Part shown: positions 1-5,496 of the stretch, one piece after another
Position numbering within the stretch: the stretch's first letter is position 1
How the letters are laid out: each line of letters opens with the position of its first letter
DNA from: Acidobacteriota bacterium
GTDB taxonomy: Bacteria; Acidobacteriota; Aminicenantia; UBA2199
Direction of reading: 5' to 3'
DNA: 6,219 nt
NCBI GenBank assembly: GCA_021817755.1
Contig: JAKAGC010000252.1
Span: 1-6,219 of the forward strand
The notes under the pieces: generated by a model
Seen by the model: only the letters and a program-made list of their open reading frames with translations
What the model was told of the DNA's origin: nothing
The model's database searches: none
Made by a program: the position numbers and the translations under genes

Positions 1-1
1 C

Positions 2-370
2 GGAAGGCGCTCCATCCATAGAATCTGTCAGAAAATCGGAGATGAACTCGCGGCAAAAACAGCGATTCGAAATCTTCTTTCTGTCCGTGTTCTGACAACC
101 TCTCATCCTGAAGATGAATGGAAACATATTATCCCATTGCATATCCCATCCGATAAGATTCACTCGGAGAGACCATATCCACCCCAGGTAAGAACCAATC
201 TATTGCTAAAATCCATTAATGGGAAATTATCTATCAAACAAATCAGTCATCTCTTAAACTGCGATGAAAATGAATTAATGGGAGATTTCAAGCTTCTTTA
301 TGATACCGGATGGATCACTTTTGCTCCTGAACATGAAGCACTTTTTCTACGCAATCGAAATGAGAATTAA
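2..370 (+). CDS. Unidentified protein, C-terminal 122 residues (5' end outside window)
   Basis: An open frame enters from the left edge with no stop and ends at TAA 368-370, followed directly by an in-frame TAG (371-373), giving tandem stops. An internal TTG at 137 could be mistaken for a start, but the frame stays open and protein-like upstream of it, so this is the tail of a longer gene. The first part (residues 1-60 of the visible piece) is basic and mixed helical/strand. The last 60 residues read like a small winged-helix unit: 'SINGKLSIKQISHLLNCDE' followed by 'LLYDTGWITF', the pattern 'hxGxxsIxxIaxlLxxxexelxxxhxxLyxxGhI' seen in DUF4388-like and other helix-turn-helix effector tails. 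No catalytic motif is visible and I do not recognise the family. It converges on the phosphate transporter with only 18 bp between stops, so it is not in that operon. Confidence 0.75.
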   Translation, partial: GRRSIHRICQKIGDELAAKTAIRNLLSVRVLTTSHPEDEWKHIIPLHIPSDKIHSERPYPPQVRTNLLLKSINGKLSIKQISHLLNCDENELMGDFKLLYDTGWITFAPEHEALFLRNRNEN

Positions 371-388
371 TAGAGCTTAAGCAGGTAA

Positions 389-1390
389 TTAATTAACGAA
401 CAGGGTTATTGCTTTATAGATTAGCGAAGAACAGAGCGCAGCCATAGGAATTGTCAGAACCCAGGCCCACACAATTTTAAATGTAACCTGCCATTTAACC
501 GCAGATACATTCCACGCAGAGCCCACACCCGCAACAGCTCCGGTAATAACATGAGTTGTCGAGACCGGAATTCCCATATGAGTAGAAAGAAAAATACTGA
601 ACGCACTTGCTGTTTCAGCACAGAATCCATCGATAGGACGTAATTTGCATATTTTTTGTCCCATCGTTTTAACAATACGCCACCCTCCTGCAAGGGTTCC
701 CAATCCAATGGCGCAATGAGCACTTAAAACAACCCACAAAGGCACTTCGAATGAATCCTGCATTCCGGCAGCTACCAATAAGCTCGCAATAATACCCATT
801 GTCTTTTGAGCATCGTTTCCGCCGTGTCCAAGGCTGTATAACGCCGCAGAAAAAAACTGAAGCCGTTTAGACCAGGCATTTATCGAGGGTAACGGTTTTT
901 TATGGACCACCCATGCTGTAGCAATGGTCAGGAGAATAGCCAGGAACATACCCAAAAAAGGTGCCACTACGATAAATATCAGAATCTTAATCCAACCCGA
1001 TACAATAACCACTCCAAATCCTGCTTTGGCAACTGCTGCGCCAAGATAACCACCAATCAGCGCATGAGATGAACTCGAGGGAAGCCCCCAGTACCAGGTT
1101 AATAGGTTCCATGTAATGGCGCCGATCAGCGCACAAAATATAACCATAGGATTAACTATACTGATATCGATCAAACCTTTCCCTATGGTTTTAGCCACTT
1201 CAGTACCGAATATTAGAAAGGATACAAAATTAAAAAATGCTGCCCATATAACCGCTTTTTTCGGTGTAAGCACTTTCGTCGAAACAATAGTTGCAATCGA
1301 ATTCGCCGCATCATGCATCCCGTTTGTATAATCAAAAACCAATGCGATTAATATAATAATTATTACAAATACAAAACTTCCACTAACCAT
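389..1390 (-). CDS. pit: PiT-family inorganic phosphate transporter
   Basis: Low-affinity inner-membrane phosphate permease (PF01384, PHO4/PiT family); relatives co-transport phosphate, often as a metal-phosphate complex, with H+ or Na+. The 333-residue protein is almost wholly hydrophobic, with about ten predicted membrane spans, and shows the family's inverted duplication. Repeat 1 carries D20, N23, H26, D27 and N30 in 'DYTNGMHDAANSIAT' and 'GLPSSSSHALIGG' at 102-114. Repeat 2 carries 'GHGGNDAQKTMG' at 188-199 and 'GIPVSTTHVITGAVAG' at 273-288. The length fits the short bacterial form without the large cytoplasmic loop of E. coli PitA. The ATG has an AAGGAG site (complement of 1397-1402) six bases upstream. 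It lies 80 bp downstream of the DUF47 gene on the same strand with no convincing terminator between, so the two are probably co-transcribed. Transport specificity (phosphate rather than sulfate) is inferred from the family and the DUF47 neighbour. Confidence 0.96.
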   Translation of the reverse strand: MVSGSFVFVIIIILIALVFDYTNGMHDAANSIATIVSTKVLTPKKAVIWAAFFNFVSFLIFGTEVAKTIGKGLIDISIVNPMVIFCALIGAITWNLLTWYWGLPSSSSHALIGGYLGAAVAKAGFGVVIVSGWIKILIFIVVAPFLGMFLAILLTIATAWVVHKKPLPSINAWSKRLQFFSAALYSLGHGGNDAQKTMGIIASLLVAAGMQDSFEVPLWVVLSAHCAIGLGTLAGGWRIVKTMGQKICKLRPIDGFCAETASAFSIFLSTHMGIPVSTTHVITGAVAGVGSAWNVSAVKWQVTFKIVWAWVLTIPMAALCSSLIYKAITLFVN

Positions 1391-1470
1391 TTCCTGCTCC
1401 TTGTTTCAGTCGAGGAATAACAACGACATTTTTCATTTTCGTAAGAGATTCTTATAACCGATGGGACAGT

Positions 1471-2097
1471 CTATGTATTTTCAAGGACAACACCTTCGAC
1501 AATATTTCCTACATCATCACTTCGATCCGTTCCTTTTTCGATATATTCAAGGATGTCTTTCCATTTAATCAGTTCAAAAACGTCTTTCTCATCCCGAAAC
1601 AGGTTTGATAAAATACTACGTCTGATGATATCCGCTTCGTTTTCCAACCGTTTGATCTCAACTGTTAATTTTAAGATTTTTTCCGATTGTTTCATGTTAT
1701 GAAGCAGATGAATCATATCTTTCACAGATCTGGCACTTTCCAACAATACTCGTGTAAGAGCTTTCGCCCCTTCAGGAACCGATTTCGGCTGATAGAGTTT
1801 TATCCTAGATGCAGCTCCTTCCGTAAGATCCAGAATATCATCCAATCGATTTACAAGGTGAAAGATATCTTCACGATCTATAGGCGTTATAAACGTTCTG
1901 TGCAATTGAGCTACAATCTGGTGAGCGATTTGATCCGCTTCATTTTCCAATGTTTTTAATTGTTTGGCAGGTTCACCGTAATCCGGACCATTATCCAACA
2001 TTTTACACAGAATTTCAGCTCCTTCCACTATCTTTTCAGATATTTCATCAAACAGATCAAAAAAATGTTTATCCTTTGGCATTAGGGATCTAAACAT
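1471..2097 (-). CDS. DUF47 / PhoU-like Pit accessory protein
   Basis: Cytoplasmic, all-helical PhoU-related protein of the DUF47 family (PF01865, TIGR00153), usually encoded beside pit genes and thought to modulate phosphate uptake or link it to Pho signalling. Its 208 residues match the family length (about 205-215). An internal duplication is visible: 'LENEADQIAHQI' at 50-61 and 'LENEADIIRRSI' at 151-162, each followed by a helix rich in D/E (D86, D87 and D90 in 'NRLDDILDLTEGAASRIK'; D181 and E184 in 'KWKDILEYIEKGTDRSDD'). This matches the two three-helix bundles with metal-binding ExxxD motifs known in PhoU proteins. 'ITPIDREDIFHL' (70-81) is a family hallmark. The ATG has AAGGAG (complement of 2104-2109) six bases upstream. 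It is the first gene of the minus-strand unit, with a promoter at 2160-2188 and a Pho-box-like array behind it. Confidence 0.95.
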   Translation of the reverse strand: MFRSLMPKDKHFFDLFDEISEKIVEGAEILCKMLDNGPDYGEPAKQLKTLENEADQIAHQIVAQLHRTFITPIDREDIFHLVNRLDDILDLTEGAASRIKLYQPKSVPEGAKALTRVLLESARSVKDMIHLLHNMKQSEKILKLTVEIKRLENEADIIRRSILSNLFRDEKDVFELIKWKDILEYIEKGTDRSDDVGNIVEGVVLENT

Positions 2098-2159
2098 AAA
2101 ATACTCCTTACCTCTTTTGTTTTCGTTTAGGATTTTCTCTTTGTGCTTTTTTACTTTTA

Positions 2160-2188
2160 ATCATACCACATTTTTTTTCTTTAGTCAA
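2160..2188 (-). promoter_or_regulatory. Extended -10 sigma70 promoter of the DUF47-pit operon
   Basis: Read on the minus strand, a -35 box TTGACT (2188-2183) and a -10 box TATGAT (2165-2160) are separated by exactly 17 bp. The -10 is preceded by TGG, giving the extended 'TGn' motif. Predicted transcription start is near 2153, leaving a leader of about 55 nt before the DUF47 ATG. Both hexamers match consensus at five of six positions, so this should be a fairly strong promoter. The start site is inferred from spacing only. Confidence 0.75.
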
Positions 2189-2195
2189 AATTTTC

Positions 2196-2224
2196 TTCAC
2201 ACTCCCTTAACAGATTCTTAACAT
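2196..2224 (-). promoter_or_regulatory. Pho-box-like array: three 11-bp-phased half-sites
   Basis: On the minus strand three heptamers follow one another at exactly 11-bp intervals: ATGTTAA (2224-2218), CTGTTAA (2213-2207) and GTGTGAA (2202-2196). They share nTGTnAA and resemble the E. coli PhoB half-site CTGTCAT repeated every 11 bp. On the opposite strand they read TTAACA, TTAACA and TTCACA with 5-bp gaps, the arrangement described for Bacillus PhoP boxes (TT[A/T/C]ACA). They lie about 43-71 bp upstream of the predicted start, just behind the -35 box of the DUF47-pit promoter. What is seen is the repeat, its phase and its position; binding by a PhoB/PhoP regulator is inferred. Confidence 0.62.
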
Positions 2225-2288
2225 TTATGCAACCTCCCATTGATACAGTTTCTCAGTGCACTTAATCAACTTTCCTTTCACATTTACG

Positions 2289-2333
2289 TTTTTTTTTATT
2301 TTTCTTGTATTTCTCTTAAAATTTTATTAAAAT
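2289..2333 (+). promoter_or_regulatory. Promoter of the hybrid kinase gene with T-rich upstream tract
   Basis: A -35-like TTGTAT (2305-2310) and a -10-like TAAAAT (2328-2333) are spaced by exactly 17 bp. Directly upstream is a nearly pure T tract (nine T at 2289-2297, then A, then five T to 2303), placed where an UP element would sit. The -10 matches consensus at five of six bases; the -35 matches only TTG. Predicted start is near 2340, leaving a leader of about 34 nt. In such AT-rich DNA a chance match is possible. Confidence 0.5.
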
Positions 2334-2373
2334 GTAAAATCGCTCGAAAAAAAGGAATTAAAGAAAGGGAATA

Positions 2374-4104
2374 ATGGCAGGAAAAAAACCCCTGGAAGAA
2401 TTAACGCAGGAAGAACTGATAAGGGACAATAGAACATTATACCACCGTTTAAAAGAATTAAAAAAAACACGACTGACAAATGAAGAAAGCAAGGACCGTG
2501 AATTCAGAGTAAAGTTTGTCACCTTTCTTAATTCCATTCCCTTCCCTATCTGGATTTTCGATTCCATCACCTACCGTTTTCTTCTTTGGAATGATGCAGC
2601 AGTCAGTCACTACGGGTATAAACAGGAAGAATACCTAAAAATGACTCCTTTTGATTTCCATCCACCCGATGAATTTGAAAAAGTAAGAGTAAATATCGAT
2701 ATCAAAAACCCCGATACTCCCAATTCATATACCCATATTACAAAAGATGGACGTCATCGAAAAGTCGAAACAACCACTACCGATATCTTTTTCGATTCCA
2801 CTCCCTCCTGGATGACTCTTATTCGCGATGTTACCGAGCGAGTCAGAATGGAAGAAGAACTCTACCGCTATAAATACAAATTGGAAGAGATGGTAAATGA
2901 GCGTACTATTGAAGTCATTCTTACCAATAAAAAACTTCAGCAGGAAATCCGTGATCGCCAAAAAATGGAAAAACAATTGATTCAGACTCAGAAAATGGAA
3001 GCGATCGGTACTCTTGCAGGAGGCATTGCCCATGATTTTAATAATATTCTCGGTGGAATCATGGGGTATGCAGAGTTAGCCATTCGAAAAACAGATAAAG
3101 AAATTCCCGTTTACCGTTATATCGAACAAATTCTTTCTGCGTCTCAACGCGCCAAAGAGCTCGTAAAACAAATTTTTATTTTGAGCCGCCATGAAGATAG
3201 GGAAAAACAGCCCATACAACCAGGTCTGATTATTAAAGAAGTACTTAAGCTGATTCGCTCTTCAGTACCCACAACAATAGAAATTATCAGTAAAATTGAA
3301 GACAATCAAAGTTTCGTTCTCGGCGATCCCACTCAAATCCACCAGATATTGATGAACCTGTGTACCAATGCTGCACATGCAATGAGAGAAAAAGGTGGGA
3401 TTATGGAAGTACGGTTAAGCCGCGAAGAAATCGAAGATGGCATATACAAAGGACTCAAACCCGGGCCTCATCTTCGAATATCCGTAAGCGATACAGGCCA
3501 TGGAATCAAACCAGAACATATCGATAAAATTTTCGATCCCTTTTTCACTACCAAAAAAGAAGGTGAAGGAACCGGGATGGGACTCGCTGTCGTACAAAGT
3601 ATCATTCATTCTCATAACGGGCATATTTCTGTATTCAGTAAAGAAAATGAAGGCGCTGTTTTCACGTTTTATCTCCCAATTACCGTAGAAGCCATAAAAA
3701 AACAAGAAACCCAGGACACATCTCTTCCTGGCGGAAAAGAAAGCATTTTACTCGTTGAAGATGATGAAGCATTGGCCGAAGCAGAAAAAAAATTACTTGG
3801 AGAATTGGGTTACAATGTTACCCTCATTACAAGCAGTATTGAAGCTGTTAAAATATTCCTCCATGTCCCCCAACGGTTTGATTTAATTATAACCGATTAT
3901 ACCATGCCCAAATTGAGGGGAGATAAGTTCATCTGTGAAATAAGAAAACACAATACCCATATACCCATTATTTTATGTACAGGTTACAGCGATATAATGC
4001 CCCAAGAGCGTATAGAGGAATTGCGAATCGGTGAAATCATAATGAAACCCATTGAATTAGGTCATATTGCCCGAACCATTCGCCGTCTATTGGAAAAAAA
4101 TTAA
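2374..4104 (+). CDS. Hybrid sensor histidine kinase (PAS-HisKA-HATPase-REC)
   Basis: Predicted cytoplasmic sensor kinase of 576 residues; no signal peptide or membrane span is visible. Order: charged coiled coil (about 5-48); PAS domain (50-156) of the type with 'RFLLWNDAAVSHYGY' and closing 'IRDVTER'; second coiled coil (157-205); HisKA with 'GTLAGGIAHDFNNILGG', phosphoacceptor H220; HATPase with N-box N328/N332, G1 'SDTGHGI' (D373, G375, G377), F-box 'FDPFFTTK' and G2 'GTGMGL' (400-404); C-terminal receiver (about 457-576) with acidic pair D463/D464, phosphoacceptor D508 ('TDYTMPK'), T536 and K558. All key residues for kinase and phosphotransfer are present, so it looks active. There is no DNA-binding output domain and no separate regulator in the window, so the target is unknown. 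ATG 2374 is the first start after an in-frame stop at 2359; AAGGGA (2365-2370) sits only 3 nt upstream, tighter than usual. It diverges from the phosphate operon, but nothing in the protein indicates phosphate sensing. Confidence 0.95.
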   Translation: MAGKKPLEELTQEELIRDNRTLYHRLKELKKTRLTNEESKDREFRVKFVTFLNSIPFPIWIFDSITYRFLLWNDAAVSHYGYKQEEYLKMTPFDFHPPDEFEKVRVNIDIKNPDTPNSYTHITKDGRHRKVETTTTDIFFDSTPSWMTLIRDVTERVRMEEELYRYKYKLEEMVNERTIEVILTNKKLQQEIRDRQKMEKQLIQTQKMEAIGTLAGGIAHDFNNILGGIMGYAELAIRKTDKEIPVYRYIEQILSASQRAKELVKQIFILSRHEDREKQPIQPGLIIKEVLKLIRSSVPTTIEIISKIEDNQSFVLGDPTQIHQILMNLCTNAAHAMREKGGIMEVRLSREEIEDGIYKGLKPGPHLRISVSDTGHGIKPEHIDKIFDPFFTTKKEGEGTGMGLAVVQSIIHSHNGHISVFSKENEGAVFTFYLPITVEAIKKQETQDTSLPGGKESILLVEDDEALAEAEKKLLGELGYNVTLITSSIEAVKIFLHVPQRFDLIITDYTMPKLRGDKFICEIRKHNTHIPIILCTGYSDIMPQERIEELRIGEIIMKPIELGHIARTIRRLLEKN

Positions 4105-4168
4105 AGTAAAAGAATCCAATTCATTGTAAAATTCTTTAAATCATTTATCCCCTCATATCATTTTATCA

Positions 4169-4198
4169 TTGCATCCATCACAACATTTATGGTATAAC
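4169..4198 (+). promoter_or_regulatory. Extended -10 promoter of the phosphofructokinase gene
   Basis: The -10 box TATAAC (4193-4198) is preceded by TGG (4190-4192), an extended -10 motif. An approximate -35 TTGCAT (4169-4174) lies 18 bp upstream. The predicted start near 4205 gives a leader of about 20 nt before the first ATG. This suggests the gene is transcribed independently of the kinase gene that ends 120 bp upstream. Confidence 0.6.
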
Positions 4199-4216
4199 TT
4201 TACTAAAGCCGAAATT

Positions 4217-4221
4217 AGGAG
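4217..4221 (+). promoter_or_regulatory. Shine-Dalgarno AGGAG that bears on the phosphofructokinase start
   Basis: AGGAG ends 3 nt before the first ATG (4225) and 6 nt before the second, adjacent ATG (4228). The DUF47 and pit genes in this window both use a 6-nt gap, so the second ATG may be the main start. This would shorten the protein by one residue. Confidence 0.6.
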
Positions 4222-4224
4222 TTT

Positions 4225-5325
4225 ATGATGAAAAAAATAAAACGAATCGGTGTACTAACAGGCGGAGGCGATTGCCCCGGTCTTAACGCTGTTATACGGG
4301 CAGTTGTTACCTCTGCCTTAAGGGAATATAACGTTGAATGCTACGGCATCCTCGACGGTTTCAGCGGCTTAATCAACAAAAGAGTTAAAAAACTCGATTT
4401 AAACGATGTCTCCGGTATTCTACCAAGAGGAGGAACCATCCTCGGCACCTCAAACCGCGACAACCCCTTTAAATACCCCTTTAAAAACGATAAAGGCGAA
4501 ATTGAATATAAAGATGTCTCAGACCAGGTAATCCGCACCATCGAATACAATGAACTCGATGCAATCATCACTGTTGGCGGCGACGGCACACAATCCATTG
4601 CCAACTTACTCCATTCCACTCACAATATCCCAGTCGTCGGCGTCCCCAAAACAATCGATAATGATCTGGGAGGAACCGATGTTACTTTCGGTTTCGATAC
4701 TGCTTTAACAATAGCCACCCTCTCCATCGATAAACTCCACTCCACAGCAGAAGCCCACCACCGCGTAATGGTTATCGAAGTAATGGGCAGGTACGCCGGC
4801 TGGATCGCGTTACACTCCGGCGTAGCCGGCGGAGGCGATGTCATCTTAATCCCCGAAATTCCATTTAAAATGGATAAAATCGCAGAAAAAATCAAAGAAC
4901 GCGAAAACAGGGGAAAACGCTTCTCCCTGATCGTTGTTGCAGAAGGCGCTAAACCCGAAGGCGGAGATGTCATCGTCGCTCGAAAAGTCCATGACCCCAA
5001 TGATCCCATACGCCTCGGAGGTATCTCCCAATTCGTCGGTAACCAGGTCGAAGATATCACTGGAATCGAAACCCGTTACACCATCCTCGGCCATGTTCAA
5101 CGCGGCGGAAGCCCCTCTCCCCTAGACCGTATCCTCGCTACCCGTTTCGGCTACCATGCTGTCAAAGCAGTAATGGAAGGCAAATTCGGCCATATGGTCG
5201 GACTCAGAGGCGAAAATATCAAAACCACTCCTATCAGCGAAGCAACCGCTGTTCCACGGAGAGTTAAACGGGATTCCGATCTTGTTAAAACAGCGAATGC
5301 ACTCGGTACCAGTTTCGGAGGGTAG
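4225..5325 (+). CDS. pfkA: 6-phosphofructokinase, long (group III-like) form
   Basis: Cytosolic glycolytic enzyme converting fructose 6-phosphate to fructose 1,6-bisphosphate (PF00365). Visible motifs are the N-terminal nucleotide loop 'GGGDCPGLN' (13-21), 'GGTILGTSN', 'VGGDGTQS' (117-124), 'PKTIDNDLGGTD' (141-152) with catalytic D145 and D147, 'EVMGRYAGW' (185-193), and 'GHVQRGGSPSPLDR' (289-302) for sugar-phosphate binding. At 366 residues it is longer than E. coli PfkA (about 320) and resembles the mixed-substrate group III. The residues equivalent to E. coli 104 and 124 are G121 and K142. Glycine at the first position is typical of ATP users, whereas pyrophosphate enzymes carry Asp there and Lys at the second. 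ATP is therefore the likelier donor, but the Lys leaves room for doubt. At the E. coli allosteric E187 position the sequence has D205, so PEP/ADP control of the E. coli type should not be assumed. It has its own promoter. The start is either of two tandem ATGs. Confidence 0.95.
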   Translation: MMKKIKRIGVLTGGGDCPGLNAVIRAVVTSALREYNVECYGILDGFSGLINKRVKKLDLNDVSGILPRGGTILGTSNRDNPFKYPFKNDKGEIEYKDVSDQVIRTIEYNELDAIITVGGDGTQSIANLLHSTHNIPVVGVPKTIDNDLGGTDVTFGFDTALTIATLSIDKLHSTAEAHHRVMVIEVMGRYAGWIALHSGVAGGGDVILIPEIPFKMDKIAEKIKERENRGKRFSLIVVAEGAKPEGGDVIVARKVHDPNDPIRLGGISQFVGNQVEDITGIETRYTILGHVQRGGSPSPLDRILATRFGYHAVKAVMEGKFGHMVGLRGENIKTTPISEATAVPRRVKRDSDLVKTANALGTSFGG

Positions 5326-5336
5326 TGTCCCAATTT

Positions 5337-5368
5337 CCAGGGACTCGTTTTGAAAAACCCGTCCCTGG
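5337..5368 (+). terminator. Strong hairpin downstream of pfk, no U-tract (possible terminator)
   Basis: Starting 11 bp after the phosphofructokinase stop, CCAGGGAC (5337-5344) pairs perfectly with GTCCCTGG (5361-5368). After a 2x2 internal loop (TC/CC), GTTTT (5347-5351) pairs with AAAAC (5354-5358) around a two-base tip. T5336 and A5369 add one more pair. No T-run follows on either strand, so it is not a classic intrinsic terminator; it may end transcription with Rho or protect the mRNA 3' end. A competing stem, GTCCC (5327-5331) with GGGAC (5340-5344), would use the same left arm. Confidence 0.5.
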
Positions 5369-5473
5369 ACCCTGACAAAACTTCTGTTAAAACCGATATT
5401 TTTAGAGGCAACAGCCCTAATACATTAACATAGAGAGTTGGAAGCACCCCTATTTTTATTATCGTTTTTAAGG

Positions 5474-5479
5474 TATAAT
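5474..5479 (+). promoter_or_regulatory. Consensus -10 box ahead of the EamA transporter gene
   Basis: A perfect TATAAT lies 17 bp before the ATG, but no good -35 is found at 16-18 bp upstream (TATTTT at 5451-5456 is the best available, in an AT-rich run). If used, transcription would start near 5486, leaving a leader of only about 11 nt that barely includes the weak AGGT ribosome-binding site. Confidence 0.4.
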
Positions 5480-5496
5480 AGTGAACAGGTATACCC

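Noticed and set aside
371..388. Bidirectional terminator between the convergent genes (includes the GCTTAAGC palindrome)
   Set aside because: The gap is only 18 bp and the palindrome has no loop and no T-run, so a terminator cannot be supported.
1442..1454. TAAGA-GAT-TCTTA small inverted repeat between the DUF47 and pit genes
   Set aside because: Five weak base pairs, no G/C stem and no U-tract; not enough to call an attenuator or operator.
2289..2303. Poly-T tract considered as the U-run of a terminator
   Set aside because: No GC-rich hairpin precedes it and no plus-strand gene ends nearby; it fits better as an AT-rich upstream promoter tract.
4109..4137. AAAGAAT/ATTCTTT inverted repeat after the kinase gene, considered as a terminator
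   Set aside because: Seven AT-rich base pairs around a 15-nt loop with no following T-run; expected by chance in such AT-rich DNA.
4620..5060. 146-codon open frame on the minus strand inside the phosphofructokinase gene
   Set aside because: It is fully antisense to a gene with intact family motifs, has a low-complexity Ser/Pro/Ile-rich translation with no recognisable domain, and has no promoter or ribosome-binding site.
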